DNA from: Oceanobacillus sp. HTM 045
Lineage (GTDB): Bacteria > Pseudomonadota > Alphaproteobacteria > Rhodobacterales > Rhodobacteraceae
Reading direction: 5' to 3'
Length of the DNA stretch: 64,000 nt
Assembly (NCBI GenBank): GCA_009733745.1
Contig: WNWL01000005.1
Coordinates: 248,001-312,000, forward strand
The position numbers and the translations under genes are program-made. This document shows, piece by piece, positions 8,803-19,380 of this stretch (position 1 is its first letter; every line of letters begins with the position of its first letter). The notes below the pieces were generated by a model that had not been told where the DNA came from, ran no database searches, and saw nothing but the letters and a program-made list of their open reading frames with translations.

Positions 8803-10725
8803 TTGGGCAACTCGAAGAACCTCGCCGTCTGGGCGCTGTTGATCCTGCTTCTCGTGACGCTGTTCAGCGTCTTCCAGGACGGGTCGAGCAGCGGCAGCGG
8901 CTCGCAGATCCCGTTCTCGGAGTTCATCAAGCGGGTCGACGAGGGCCAGGTCGCGGAGGTCGAGATCGACGGCGAGACCGTGATCGGCCGCCTCGGCAGT
9001 GGCGGCGGATTCACCACGATCATCCCGCGCGACAGCGACGTGGTGCTGGAGAAGCTGCTCGATTCGCAGCAGGTCATCGTGCGGGTGAAGGAGCAGGAGA
9101 AGGGCGGGCTGCTCTCGACCCTCTCGTTCTGGCTGCCGATGCTGATCATCTTCGGCATCTGGATCTTCTTCCTCAACCGGATGCAGTCGGGCGGGCGCAA
9201 CGCGCTGGGCTTCGGCAAGTCGAAGGCCAAGCTGCTGACCGAGAAGCAGGGCAAGGTGACGTTCGACGACGTCGCCGGCATCGACGAGGCCAAGGAGGAA
9301 CTGGAGGAGATCGTCGAGTTCCTGCGCGACCCGGGCAAGTATTCCCGCCTCGGCGGCAAGATCCCGAAGGGCGCGCTGCTGGTCGGCCCTCCGGGCACCG
9401 GTAAGACCCTCCTGGCGCGCGCGATCGCGGGCGAGGCGGGCGTGCCGTTCTTCACCATCTCGGGCTCGGACTTCGTGGAGATGTTCGTGGGCGTCGGCGC
9501 GAGCCGCGTGCGCGACATGTTCGACCAGGCGAAGAAGAACGCGCCCTGCATCGTGTTCATCGACGAGATCGACGCCGTGGGCCGGCACCGCGGCGCGGGT
9601 TACGGCGGCGGCAACGACGAGCGCGAGCAGACGCTGAACCAGCTCCTCGTGGAGATGGACGGGTTCGAGGCCAACGAGGGCGTGATCCTGATCGCGGCCA
9701 CCAACCGGCCGGACGTGCTCGACCCGGCGCTGCTGCGCCCCGGCCGGTTCGACCGGCAGGTCACGGTGCCGAACCCCGACATCGTCGGCCGCGAGAAGAT
9801 CCTGCAGGTCCACGCCCGCAAGGTGCCGCTGGCGCCGAACGTGGACCTGAAGGTGATCGCGCGCGGAACGCCGGGCTTCTCCGGCGCGGACCTCGCCAAC
9901 CTCGTCAACGAGGCGGCGCTGACCGCGGCGCGCAAGGACAAGCGCCTCGTGACGATGGAGGATTTCGAGTTCGCCAAGGACAAGGTGCTGATGGGCGCCG
10001 AGCGCCGCTCGATGGTGATGAGCGAGGACGAGAAGAAGCTCACCGCCTATCACGAGGCGGGCCACGCCATCGTCGGCATGAACGTGCCGCAGCACGACCC
10101 GATCCACAAGGCGACGATCATCCCGCGCGGCCGTGCGCTGGGCCTGGTGATGAGCCTGCCGGAGCGGGACCAGCTCTCGGTGACCAAGACCAAGTACACC
10201 TCCAAGATCGCCATGGCGATGGGCGGAAAGGTGGCGGAGGAGCTGATCTTCGGCTCCGAGCAGGTCACGTCGGGCGCGGCGTCGGACATCCAGCAGGTGA
10301 CCAAGATCGCCCGCGCGATGGTCACGCAGTTCGGCATGTCCGACAAGCTGGGCAACATCGACTATGACGGTGGGCGGGACGACTTCCTCGGGATGCGCCA
10401 GCAGACCAGCCATGTCTCGCCGGACACGCAGCACATCATCGACGAGGAGGTGCGCCGCATCGTCGACGAGGGCTACGAGACCGCCAAGCGGATCCTGACC
10501 GAGAAGGCCGACGATCTCGAGGCGCTGGCGCAGGGCCTGCTGGAATACGAGACGCTGACCGGCGACGAGATCCGCAAGGTGATCGCGGGCGAGAAGCTCG
10601 ACCGCTCGGACGACATCGCCCCGCCGCCGCCGGACACCGGCACGCCGGGCCTGACCTCGATCCCGAAGGCGGGCAAGCCGCGCCGTCCGGGGCCGGAAGG
10701 CGGCATGGAGCCGGGCCCGGCCTAA
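8803..10725 (+). CDS. ftsH: FtsH, ATP-dependent zinc metalloprotease
   Basis: Membrane-bound AAA+ protease for quality control of membrane proteins and selected regulators. The 640-aa protein has membrane helices at about 7-24 and 105-125 around a periplasmic domain, Walker A GPPGTGKT (195-202), Walker B VFIDEID (251-257), the SRH arginines in RPGRFDRQ (about 312-319) and the zinc site HEAGH (417-421). The tail is Pro/Gly-rich. The start is a TTG at 8803 after GGGAGA; the nearby ATG at 8786 is out of frame. A rare start codon may limit synthesis. Confidence 0.98.
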   Translation: MGNSKNLAVWALLILLLVTLFSVFQDGSSSGSGSQIPFSEFIKRVDEGQVAEVEIDGETVIGRLGSGGGFTTIIPRDSDVVLEKLLDSQQVIVRVKEQEKGGLLSTLSFWLPMLIIFGIWIFFLNRMQSGGRNALGFGKSKAKLLTEKQGKVTFDDVAGIDEAKEELEEIVEFLRDPGKYSRLGGKIPKGALLVGPPGTGKTLLARAIAGEAGVPFFTISGSDFVEMFVGVGASRVRDMFDQAKKNAPCIVFIDEIDAVGRHRGAGYGGGNDEREQTLNQLLVEMDGFEANEGVILIAATNRPDVLDPALLRPGRFDRQVTVPNPDIVGREKILQVHARKVPLAPNVDLKVIARGTPGFSGADLANLVNEAALTAARKDKRLVTMEDFEFAKDKVLMGAERRSMVMSEDEKKLTAYHEAGHAIVGMNVPQHDPIHKATIIPRGRALGLVMSLPERDQLSVTKTKYTSKIAMAMGGKVAEELIFGSEQVTSGAASDIQQVTKIARAMVTQFGMSDKLGNIDYDGGRDDFLGMRQQTSHVSPDTQHIIDEEVRRIVDEGYETAKRILTEKADDLEALAQGLLEYETLTGDEIRKVIAGEKLDRSDDIAPPPPDTGTPGLTSIPKAGKPRRPGPEGGMEPGPA

Positions 10726-10839
10726 GGGCCGGGGAGTGCGGGCTTCGCGGGCGCGTCATGGCGTCCGCGGGGCTCACCGCGGCACACAAGGCGCTGAACG
10801 CCGCTTGACGTTGTGCAGCGCACACGCCACCTGTCGCAC

Positions 10840-11622
10840 ATGGAAGGTGAAGCCGTCATCCGGCTCGCGGTCTTCGCGGGCCTGTTCCTCGCGCTGGCGG
10901 GCTGGGAGCTCTGGTCCCCGCGCCGGCGGCTGGTCGCGTCCAAGCCGCGGCGCTGGGTGACGAACTGGGCCGTGTCGATCCTCGACGCGGTGCTGGTGCG
11001 GCTGGTGTTCGGCGCGGCCGCGGTGGGCGCGGCGCTCGATGCCGGGTCGCGCGGATGGGGGCTCCTGAACGGGCTCGACTGGCCGCTCTGGGCCGAGGCG
11101 CTGATCGCCTTCCTCGTGCTGGATTTCCTCATCTGGGGGCAGCACCTGGTGATGCACAAGGTGCCGCTGCTCTGGCGGCTGCACCGGGTCCACCATGCTG
11201 ACCGGGACGTGGACGTGACCACGGCGATCCGGTTCCACCCGATCGAGATCGCGCTGTCGATGGTACTGAAGATCGGCGCGGTCTACGCGCTGGGTGCGCC
11301 GGTGCTGGGCGTGCTGATCTTCGAGGTGGTGCTCAACGGCGCGGCGATGTTCAACCATGCCAACGTGACCATCCCGCCGCGGGTGGACCGCTGGCTGCGG
11401 CTCGTCGTGGTGACGCCGGACATGCACCGGGTGCACCATTCCACCGACCGGGTGGAGCATGACAGCAATTACGGCTTCAACCTCGCGATCTGGGACCGGC
11501 TGTTCCGCACCTACACCGCGCAGCCGCGGGGCGGGCACCAGGGGATGCGGACCGGTCTGAGCGAGTGCCAGGACGACCGGCCGACGCGGCTGGGCTGGAC
11601 CCTGAGTTTCCCCTTCCGATGA
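10840..11622 (+). CDS. Sterol desaturase/fatty acid hydroxylase family protein
   Basis: Integral-membrane di-iron hydroxylase of unknown substrate. The 260-aa protein has about four hydrophobic helices and the three histidine clusters of the family: H102-x3-H106, H115-x2-HH (HRVHH) and H196-x2-HH (HRVHH). The likely electron donor is a ferredoxin or similar. ATG 10840 is my choice; GTG 10813 would add nine residues, and neither has a strong ribosome site. The stop overlaps the start of a 4Fe-4S protein (ATGA), so the two are probably co-translated. Bacterial relatives modify carotenoids, sterols or lipid acyl chains; nothing here picks one. Confidence 0.85.
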   Translation: MEGEAVIRLAVFAGLFLALAGWELWSPRRRLVASKPRRWVTNWAVSILDAVLVRLVFGAAAVGAALDAGSRGWGLLNGLDWPLWAEALIAFLVLDFLIWGQHLVMHKVPLLWRLHRVHHADRDVDVTTAIRFHPIEIALSMVLKIGAVYALGAPVLGVLIFEVVLNGAAMFNHANVTIPPRVDRWLRLVVVTPDMHRVHHSTDRVEHDSNYGFNLAIWDRLFRTYTAQPRGGHQGMRTGLSECQDDRPTRLGWTLSFPFR

Positions 11623-12305
11623 CGGGGCTCGCGGATATCGCGGCGGCGGCCGCGGGGCAGGGGCTCGGCATCGCCGGCGCGTTCCACGCGGAGGAGGGCG
11701 ACGGCGCGCCGGAAGGTGTCGGCACCGTCGTGCTGCTCGGCTTCGCGCCCGGCGGCTGGGACGTCTTCTCCGGCAGCGCGGAGGCGGCGGATGGCGGGGC
11801 GGACCCGCTGGACCGCTGGTCGGCCCGCGTGGTCGGCGCGCTGGCGGAACGGCTCGGCGCCGCGGCGCTGTTCCCGTTCGGCGGGCCGCCCTATTCGCCC
11901 TTCCTGAGGTGGGCCCAGCGGGGCGAGGGCGCGCGGCCGTCGCCGGTTGGGATGATGGTCTCGCCAACGCGGGGGCTCTGGATGTCCTACCGCGGCGCGC
12001 TGGGGCTGGCCGGGCGGCTGGCGCTGGAGGATGCGCCGGGGGCGGACCCGTGCCTCGGCTGCCCGGCGCCCTGCCTGACCGCCTGCCCGGTGGGGGCGAT
12101 GGGCGAGGCGCCCTACGACGTGCCCGCCTGCACCGCCCACGTGGAGAGCCGGAAGGGCACCGCCTGCCGCGAAATCGGCTGTCTCGTGCGCCATTCCTGC
12201 CCCGCGGGCAGGGATGTCACACCCGGAAGGGAACAAACCGGGTTTCACATGACTGCATTCCTGAGGGCGCATGGTTCTCTTGATGCAAATAGTCCCTCGG
12301 ATTAG
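11619..12305 (+). CDS. Small 4Fe-4S ferredoxin-like protein
   Basis: A 228-aa protein with two cysteine groups: C145-x2-C148-x3-C152-x3-CP (an iron-sulfur motif) and C171, C183, C188, C194 downstream. The layout resembles the ferredoxin half of epoxyqueuosine reductase (QueG) without its cobalamin-binding N-terminal half, so it is probably not a functional QueG. The four-base overlap with the di-iron hydroxylase gene suggests it feeds electrons to that enzyme (inference). ATG 11619 is used; a longer frame from 11565 lies inside the upstream gene. Confidence 0.75.
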   Translation: MTGLADIAAAAAGQGLGIAGAFHAEEGDGAPEGVGTVVLLGFAPGGWDVFSGSAEAADGGADPLDRWSARVVGALAERLGAAALFPFGGPPYSPFLRWAQRGEGARPSPVGMMVSPTRGLWMSYRGALGLAGRLALEDAPGADPCLGCPAPCLTACPVGAMGEAPYDVPACTAHVESRKGTACREIGCLVRHSCPAGRDVTPGREQTGFHMTAFLRAHGSLDANSPSD

Positions 12306-12314
12306 TTTCCGCTC

Positions 12315-12830
12315 ATGAAACAGTTGGTACTCATGCGTCATGCGAAGTCGGACTGGTCGAGTCCCGTGCTTGAGGATCACGACAGGCCGCTCAATGCGCG
12401 TGGACGTGCGGCGGCGCCCGTTATGGGCGAGTGGCTGAGGTCGGGGCGCATCCTTCCGGATGAGGTGCTGGTCTCGTCTTCGGCGCGCACGATGGAAACA
12501 TTCGACCGTCTGCGGCGCGCGATGCCCGAGTTGCCGCGCCCGCGGATCGAGGCGCTGCTGTACCACGCCGACGCCGAGACCCTGCTCGCGCGGATCCGCA
12601 AGCTGCCGGACGATGTCTCGACGGTGCTGGTCATCGCGCACCAGCCGGGGCTGGGCGAGTTCGTGCGCCTGACCCCGCGCGACGGGGTGCCGTCGCATTG
12701 CTGCGATGCCTTCGAGCGGTTCCCGACCGCGACGGTGGCGGTGATCAACGTCGAGAGCGACACCTGGGCCGACGCGGCGCCCGAGGCGATGAAGCTGACC
12801 GACTATGCGCGGCCGCGGCAGTTCATGTGA
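12315..12830 (+). CDS. SixA-like histidine phosphatase
   Basis: Member of the histidine phosphatase (phosphoglycerate mutase-like) superfamily. The 171-aa product begins MKQLVLMRHAKSDW with the catalytic RH pair (R8, H9) and has the second histidine in VLVIAHQPGLGEF. Size and sequence fit SixA-type phosphohistidine phosphatases, which act on phosphotransfer proteins. It ends the plus-strand gene run; the gap to the next gene (12831-13116) holds one copy of a dispersed repeat and a terminator. Confidence 0.88.
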   Translation: MKQLVLMRHAKSDWSSPVLEDHDRPLNARGRAAAPVMGEWLRSGRILPDEVLVSSSARTMETFDRLRRAMPELPRPRIEALLYHADAETLLARIRKLPDDVSTVLVIAHQPGLGEFVRLTPRDGVPSHCCDAFERFPTATVAVINVESDTWADAAPEAMKLTDYARPRQFM

Positions 12831-12911
12831 TTGTTGTGGGTGCTGTTGCGGAGCTTCAGGCCGATGCACGTTTCGGCAGGGAGAGTCGCATCAGCCACGG
12901 CACGCGCGGCT

Positions 12912-13062
12912 AGCGCGGCCACGCCCGGCCCTTCCCCCGGCCGGGCGTTTTGCGACGCTGCAAGATGATCTGAGCGAGGGAGGGGTTGCTGGGATAAACC
13001 ACGCATACCCCGTGGCGCACCACACCCGACCAGGGCCGGACATGGCCCTTTGCGCTGACCAA
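12912..13062 (-). repeat. Convergent-gap repeat, copy 1 (inverted)
   Basis: About 150 bp that, read on the minus strand, aligns along most of its length with 50031-50184 and 50288-50441. Shared blocks include GTCAGCGC, CCGGCCCTGG, TGGTTTATCCC, CTTGCAGCG and the closing GC hairpin. It lies between the convergent genes sixA and bztD. No terminal inverted repeats or target-site duplications are visible, so it does not look like a simple transposable element. Confidence 0.8.
12922..12951 (+). terminator. Intrinsic terminator after sixA
   Basis: Perfect 9-bp stem (12922-12930 with 12939-12947) followed directly by TTTT (12948-12951). It forms one end of the dispersed repeat and would stop plus-strand transcription leaving sixA. 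Confidence 0.75.
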
Positions 13063-13116
13063 AACCGGTAACTGGGCTGTGTAGTCGGGGCCGCGCGTGG
13101 CGGCCCCTGTCCGCGA

Positions 13117-13929
<813 letters not shown>

Positions 13930-13941
13930 TGTTGTGCCTCC

Positions 13942-15918
13942 TCAGCGGCGGTCGGTCGCGAGCTTGCGCTCGAGATGCATCGAGTAGCGGGACATGCCGA
14001 AGCAGAAGATGAAGAAGAACAGCGCGACGAAGCTGAACAGCTCCCACACCATGCCTCCCCAGTTCACGTCGCCGCGGATCTGGTTGATGACGCCCAGCGG
14101 GTCGGACAGGCCGATGATCACCACCAGCGTCGTGTCCTTGAAGAGCCCGATGAAGGTGTTGACGATACCCGGGATCGAGATCTTCAGCGCCTGCGGCAGG
14201 ATGATCAGCCGCATCGACTGCCAGTAGTTCAGGCCCATCGCGTCGGCCGCCTCGTACTGGCCCTGCGGCAGCGCCGCGAGGCCGCCGCGGATCACCTCGG
14301 CCATGTAGGCGGAGGCGAACAGCGTGACCATGATCAGCACGCGCAGCACCAGGTCGAAGCTGGTGCCCGGCGGCAGGAAGTAGGCCAGCAGCGTCGAGGC
14401 CACGAACAGCAGCGTGATCAGCGGCACGCCGCGGATGAACTCGATGAACATGGTGGCGATGGTGCGCACCACGAACAGGTTCGACTTGCGGCCCAGCGCC
14501 AGCAGGATGCCGATCGGCAGCGAGCCGGTGATGCCTACCACGCCGATGATCATGGTGAGCAGGAAGCCGCCGAGACGGGCGGATTCGACCTCCTCCAGCC
14601 CGACGAGGCCGAGGCGGGAGTAGATCGCGTCGATCCGCGACTCGAGCCCGGCGATCCGGCCTTCCGTGTCCAGCAGCGCCGCGTAGCGGGTCACCAGGTT
14701 CTCGGTGATGGCCGGGTCGAGGTCGGAGAACAGCGACGGGTCGAGATCGGCCGGCGCGACATCGGGATAGGTCTCGATAATCGAGATCGCCTCGGCCAGC
14801 GCCTCGCGCTCGGCCGCGATCTCCGCCTTCATGGCGTCGACCTCGGCGATGCGTTCGGGCAGGCTGCGGAACTCCTCCAGGAGCCGGGTCTGCTCGTTGC
14901 GGTATTCGCCGGCCAACTCGGCGGCCATGGCCGCGCGCTGCTCGGCGGTGAGGTCGGGGAACTCCTCGGCGACCTCTGCCGCGAAGCGGTCCTCGATGCC
15001 TTCGCCCTCCAGCTCGGCCGCCATCGTCTCGACGGTGCCGTCATAGCGCGCGTCGCCGATGATCCGGGTGATCGCGCCGTCCAGCGGGGCGACGATGAAC
15101 ATCAGCCAGAGCACCGCCGCCGCGATCGCGGCGAGCACCGAGACCACGCCCGCGTCGAACAGGTCGAGCAGCTTGTAGACCAGGTAGGCGATCAGCGGCG
15201 TCGCGATGACCAGCAGCGGCCCCCAGACGTTGCCGCCCCAGATCAGGAAGTAGGCGACGGCCGGGTAGACGGCGGTGAACCACAGCAGCTTGCGCGGCAC
15301 GGCGTTGAACAGCACCGGCGCGAGCGCGAGGCCGAGGCCGAGGAAGGCGAGGATCGGCCGCCAGTAGAGGTCGGCCGGGTAGAAGCCGAACACGAACTGG
15401 TTGAACCGTTCCTGGATCACCGACCAGCAGGCGCCGTAGTGGTACTCGATGCCCGACACGGTCGCCTGTCCGGCGGCGGCGGTCATCGGCCCCGTGAGCC
15501 ATGCGGGGAGCGTCAGCTCCAGCCCCGCCAGCGCCTGCTGGCCCATCGGGGCGACCAGGAGCGGCTTGAGCGCGTCGACCTGTTCCGAGACCGGCAGCGC
15601 GCCGATCTCGGCCAGCCCGGCGATGCCGAAACTGCTGGCGAGGCCCATGAGCTGGGCGGATTCGTTGACGTCGTAGCAGTAGCGCCGCGAGTAGATCTCG
15701 GGGCTGACCACCGCCTTGACGATGGCCCAGTCGATCAGCTGCGGGACCAGCCAGACCACCAGCGCGATGGAGAGGATGGTCAGGATCGCGTTGGTGAACG
15801 ACGAGAACAGGTTCTCGCGCATCCAGTGGATCGCACCCTTGCTGGAGGGCGGCGGCGGCGAGGGCTCGATGAAGCTCTCGGCGACGTAGCGGACCGTTCT
15901 TGCGTGCGTGTCGCTCAT
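13942..15918 (-). CDS. bztC: Bzt/Aap permease with large helical insert
   Basis: Second permease of the amino-acid importer, AapM/BztC type. The ABC permease core is at about 448-650, with GGFLLTMIIGVVGI and the EAA loop YEAADAMGLNYWQSMRLIILPQAL. Characterised relatives are about 385-435 aa; this one is 658 aa. Two stretches explain the excess: about 72-158, a probable periplasmic loop, and about 280-447, a charged helical segment (LAGEYRNEQTRLLEEFRSLPERIAEVDAMKAEIAAEREALAEAI) likely to form a coiled coil. Start and upstream stop overlap as ATGA. The reading frame is open throughout, so an assembly artefact is unlikely. Confidence 0.88.
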   Translation of the reverse strand: MSDTHARTVRYVAESFIEPSPPPPSSKGAIHWMRENLFSSFTNAILTILSIALVVWLVPQLIDWAIVKAVVSPEIYSRRYCYDVNESAQLMGLASSFGIAGLAEIGALPVSEQVDALKPLLVAPMGQQALAGLELTLPAWLTGPMTAAAGQATVSGIEYHYGACWSVIQERFNQFVFGFYPADLYWRPILAFLGLGLALAPVLFNAVPRKLLWFTAVYPAVAYFLIWGGNVWGPLLVIATPLIAYLVYKLLDLFDAGVVSVLAAIAAAVLWLMFIVAPLDGAITRIIGDARYDGTVETMAAELEGEGIEDRFAAEVAEEFPDLTAEQRAAMAAELAGEYRNEQTRLLEEFRSLPERIAEVDAMKAEIAAEREALAEAISIIETYPDVAPADLDPSLFSDLDPAITENLVTRYAALLDTEGRIAGLESRIDAIYSRLGLVGLEEVESARLGGFLLTMIIGVVGITGSLPIGILLALGRKSNLFVVRTIATMFIEFIRGVPLITLLFVASTLLAYFLPPGTSFDLVLRVLIMVTLFASAYMAEVIRGGLAALPQGQYEAADAMGLNYWQSMRLIILPQALKISIPGIVNTFIGLFKDTTLVVIIGLSDPLGVINQIRGDVNWGGMVWELFSFVALFFFIFCFGMSRYSMHLERKLATDRR

Positions 15919-17975
15919 GCCCGGCCCTCCCGGATGCGGTTGAGGTAGGTGACGTTGGGCCGTGTCCCGAGCCCGGCATAGGCGATGATCGCGATGCGGA
16001 TCGCCGCGCCGGTGACGATGACGAAGACGGCGCTCGCCTCGGGCACCCAGGAGAGGCCCTGCAGGAAGCCGATCTCGGGCATCACGTCACCGAAGGGGAA
16101 CACGTCCGCCCGGCCGAACTCGCTGCCGGTGAAGATCCAGGCCAGCGAGTCCCAGAGCCGTTGCAGCGGTGCCGCGGCGACGGCGCAGAGGAACACGATG
16201 AACTCCACCACCGCGAGGTCGATGAAGCGCGAGCCCTTGAGCATGATCGTCGACAGTACACCCCCGGCCATCGCGATCATCAGCAGCGCGATGAGCTGGT
16301 TGTAGGTGGTCCAGGTGAAGTAGCTGGCCCGTTCCGACAGGTCCTCGATGAAGACGTAGTGCAGCATGATGCCGAGCCAGAACGCGTAGAACAGCGCGAT
16401 CGGGATCATCCAGCCCCAGACGCCGTAGTCCTCGCGCATCTTGGCGTCGCCCTTGCGCATGTTGTCCCACGGGCCCTTGAACAGGTTCGCGAAGGAGAGC
16501 CCGAAGCCGTAGGACGAGGTGCGCTCCACCAGCTTCACGTTCTCGTTGTAGAGGTTCATCACGAACGAGATCGTCAGCGAGATGGAGAGGTAGAAGGCCA
16601 TCAGCAGGAGGATGGTCTGCATCTCCTTGCCGGTCTGGTTCAGCGTGATTCCGCCCAGCGTGGCCGTGACGTCCATGTAGCCGACCGCGATCGCCAGCGA
16701 CGAGTTCTTGGTCAGGTTCAGGTACTGCGAGATCAGCGGCGGGATGATGACCCGGAGCGCCTGCGGCAGGATGATCAGGTTCATCGTCCGCTTCGGCCGG
16801 AGCCCGAGGGCGAAGGCCGCCTCGGTCTGGCCCTTGGCGACGGCCATGATGCCGGCACGCACGTTCTCGGCGATGAAGGCGCCGGTATAGAGCGACAGGG
16901 CGAACCAGAGCGCCACGAACGAGTTCCGCGCGTGGATGCCGCCGTCGAAGTTGAAGCCCTTGAGCGTGGGGAAGTCCCAGACCATCGGGTTGGTGCCGTA
17001 GATCAGCGCCAGCAGGCCGAAGGCCAGCGTCACCGGCACGATCAGGATCGCGGTGCGGATCGCGGCGGTCTCGCTCAGGCGCGAGAAGACGAAGCACAGC
17101 AGCGCGAAGAGCGCGACGTGGACGACCGCGCCGTCGAGCGTCATCTCCAGCCCGAGGAAGCGGGCGGCCTCGGCGCCGTCGGCACCGCCGAAGATGTCGA
17201 ACACCAAGAGGCCGGTGGACCAGACCAGGAAGGTGACCACGGCGGCCAGCACCGGCGCGAGGAGCATCGGCGCGGCGCGGAGCTGCGGCGGCACCATGTC
17301 GCCGGTGCGGCGCTGGTACTCGGTGGTCCAGCGGCCGAACAGCACGATCCCGACGACCGAGAGGATGAAGACGAGCACCAGCCAGAACGAGCCTTCGACG
17401 AAGACCGGGCCGGGCAGGTAGAAGCCGCGGTTGGTGGCGGCGACCGCGTCGCCGAACACCATCGAGGCGGTCGCGGTGTCGCCCTTGAAGGCGCGGGGCT
17501 GCGGCAGCGTCTCGATGAAGATGGCGTACCAGAGGAGGATCTGGAGCAGCACGGGGATGTTGCGCACGCCCTCGATGTAGACGGTCATCAGGCGGGCGAT
17601 CACCCAGTTCTTCGACAGCCGCGCGACGCCGGCGAGCACGCCGACGATCGTCGCCGCGATGCAGCCGAAGAAGGCGATGAGCAGCGTGTTCAGGATGCCG
17701 ACTATGGCCGCGGTCGAATGCGAGGACCGCGAGGTGTAGTCGACCAGCAGGACCTGGTTGATGTCGTAGGACGAAGGCTGCGTCATGAAGACGAAGCCGA
17801 AATCCTTGCCGAGCGTTTCGAGGTTGGTCTTGGCGTTCGTCGCCAGCCAGAAGATGGCGGCGATGAAGACGACGAACGCGATGACCTGGAAGAATCTGGA
17901 CCGGTATCGGCTGTCGGTCCACAGCATGTCGACGCGGAATGCCGGCGCCGGCGCATTCGTGGCTATTTCACTCAT
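15915..17975 (-). CDS. bztB: Bzt/Aap permease with C-terminal membrane extension
   Basis: First permease of the amino-acid importer, AapQ/BztB type. It is 686 aa, against about 400-430 for characterised members. The permease core, including the EAA loop TEAAFALGLRPKRTMNLIILPQAL (384-407), ends near VKLVER (480-485), where the family normally stops. A further ~200 residues follow with about four predicted helices (about 520-540, 558-577, 584-602, 648-668). The extension is unrelated by eye to the core. It overlaps bztC by 4 nt and starts 65 nt downstream of the bztA stop. Confidence 0.88.
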   Translation of the reverse strand: MSEIATNAPAPAFRVDMLWTDSRYRSRFFQVIAFVVFIAAIFWLATNAKTNLETLGKDFGFVFMTQPSSYDINQVLLVDYTSRSSHSTAAIVGILNTLLIAFFGCIAATIVGVLAGVARLSKNWVIARLMTVYIEGVRNIPVLLQILLWYAIFIETLPQPRAFKGDTATASMVFGDAVAATNRGFYLPGPVFVEGSFWLVLVFILSVVGIVLFGRWTTEYQRRTGDMVPPQLRAAPMLLAPVLAAVVTFLVWSTGLLVFDIFGGADGAEAARFLGLEMTLDGAVVHVALFALLCFVFSRLSETAAIRTAILIVPVTLAFGLLALIYGTNPMVWDFPTLKGFNFDGGIHARNSFVALWFALSLYTGAFIAENVRAGIMAVAKGQTEAAFALGLRPKRTMNLIILPQALRVIIPPLISQYLNLTKNSSLAIAVGYMDVTATLGGITLNQTGKEMQTILLLMAFYLSISLTISFVMNLYNENVKLVERTSSYGFGLSFANLFKGPWDNMRKGDAKMREDYGVWGWMIPIALFYAFWLGIMLHYVFIEDLSERASYFTWTTYNQLIALLMIAMAGGVLSTIMLKGSRFIDLAVVEFIVFLCAVAAAPLQRLWDSLAWIFTGSEFGRADVFPFGDVMPEIGFLQGLSWVPEASAVFVIVTGAAIRIAIIAYAGLGTRPNVTYLNRIREGRA

Positions 17976-18007
17976 CAGGCCCCCCTACGCGTGATGCAGA
18001 TAGAAGA

Positions 18008-18032
18008 AGGGCGCGCCGTGGTGGCGCGCCCT
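18008..18032 (-). terminator. Hairpin between bztA and bztB
   Basis: Perfect 10-bp stem (18008-18017 with 18023-18032) with a 5-nt loop, followed on the minus strand by a short CTTCTTCT pyrimidine run. Its place just after the binding-protein gene fits an attenuating or mRNA-protecting hairpin that keeps binding protein in excess over permeases. Confidence 0.6.
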
Positions 18033-18040
18033 CCGTCTTG

Positions 18041-19066
18041 TCAGCGATACGGCGGAGCGTAGAGGATGCCGCCCTCGGTCCAGAGCGCGTTCAGGCCGCG
18101 CGCGAGGCCGATCGGCGTTTCCTCGCCGATGTACTTGGCGAAGATCTCGCCGTAGTTGCCGTTGACCGAGATCGCCTTGACGGCCCAGTCAGCCGGGAGG
18201 CCCATCATCGCGCCGTATTCACCCTCGGCGCCCAGCAGGCGGTTGATCTCCGGGTTGTCGCCGGCATTGGCTGCCATGTCGGCCACGTTGTCCTTGGTGA
18301 TGCCGAGCTCTTCCGCGATGATCAGCGCGTTCAGCACCCAGCGGACCACGTCACCCCAGTCGTTGTCGCCGTGACGGACGAGCGGGCCGAGCGGCTCCTT
18401 GGAGATGATCTCCGGCAGGATCACGTGCGCCGACGGATCCGGGAAGTTCGCGCGGGTGGCGGCGAGGCCCGAGGCGTCGGTGGTGTACACGTCGCAGGCG
18501 CCGGCGAGGTAGTTCTGCTCGGCCTCGGCGTTGGTCTCGATCGGGACCGGCTCGTAGGTCATGCCGTTCACGCGGAAGAAGTCCGCGAGGTTCAGCTCGG
18601 TGGTGGTGCCGGTCTGGATGCAGACGGTGGCGCCGTTCAGGTCGAGAGCGGACTCGACGCCGAGCGAGGCGGGAACCATGAAGCCCTGGCCGTCATAGTA
18701 GTTGACGCCGACGAACTCGAACTTCAGGTCGACGTCGCGCGAGAAGGTCCAGGTGGTGTTGCGCGCCAGCATGTCGACCTCGCCCGAGGCGAGCGCGGTG
18801 AAGCGGGTCTTGCCGGTGGTCGGCGTGAACTTCACATGGGTGTCGGAACCGTCGCCGAAGACCGCGGCGGCGACCGCACGGCAGACCGCGACGTCGAAGC
18901 CATCCCAGACGCCGGACGCGTCCGTGAAGGCGAAACCGGCAACGCCGGTGGAGACGCCGCACTGCAGGAACCCCTTGGCCTTGACATCGTCGAGCGTGCC
19001 GGCGCTCGCGCCGCCGGCCATCAGGCCGACCGTCGCAACCGCGCCGAGAAGAGCGGAAAGCTTCAT
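18041..19066 (-). CDS. bztA: BztA/AapJ-type amino-acid binding protein
   Basis: Periplasmic receptor that delivers amino acids to the Bzt permeases. The 341-aa protein has a signal peptide (about 1-22, ending ASAGT) and the AapJ pattern GTLDDVKAKGFLQCGVSTGVAGFAF and GFDVAVCRAVAAAVFGD. ATG 19066 follows AGGATGAGG at a suitable distance and gives a clean signal peptide; an in-frame opening reaching 19300 has no such support. It is the first gene of the operon and is divergent from metC. Confidence 0.94.
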   Translation of the reverse strand: MKLSALLGAVATVGLMAGGASAGTLDDVKAKGFLQCGVSTGVAGFAFTDASGVWDGFDVAVCRAVAAAVFGDGSDTHVKFTPTTGKTRFTALASGEVDMLARNTTWTFSRDVDLKFEFVGVNYYDGQGFMVPASLGVESALDLNGATVCIQTGTTTELNLADFFRVNGMTYEPVPIETNAEAEQNYLAGACDVYTTDASGLAATRANFPDPSAHVILPEIISKEPLGPLVRHGDNDWGDVVRWVLNALIIAEELGITKDNVADMAANAGDNPEINRLLGAEGEYGAMMGLPADWAVKAISVNGNYGEIFAKYIGEETPIGLARGLNALWTEGGILYAPPYR

Positions 19067-19380
19067 TGTATACCTCATCCTGTTGCCCAATCTTGGGGCA
19101 TTTGTGTCCCCGGATGTGCCGGAAACAGCCAAACCGTGGCTGCGCACTGCGCATCCGCAGCAAAATTGATCAGGACAGAAAAGCCGCGTCAACCGTGTAA
19201 TGGCGCGGAATTGCCCTGCCGCCGCATTACCTTGCGTCACCGACGGGTGCCGGCACGGCCGCGCAACTTTCGGAGCGAGCCGCGCCGATCCGGGCATCAA
19301 AATTAGCCGATGCGGAAGTTCTTGACCATCGTCTTCGGTCGGTTATCCCTGCTTCCGAGCAACATCGACAGGTTTCCCCC
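19067..19380. promoter_or_regulatory. Divergent bztA/metC promoter region
   Basis: This 314-nt gap has no plausible gene. Toward metC, TTGACC (19322-19327), a 16-nt spacer and TATCCC (19344-19349) form a weak promoter candidate. Toward bztA, TTGACG (19192-19187, minus strand) is a good -35, but the hexamer 17 nt later (TCAATT) is a poor -10. The stretch 19160-19180 is locally AT-rich. No clear operator palindrome is seen. Confidence 0.35.

Noticed and set aside
11619-12305. queG (epoxyqueuosine reductase)
   Set aside because: At 228 aa it lacks the cobalamin-binding N-terminal half; only the iron-sulfur part is similar.
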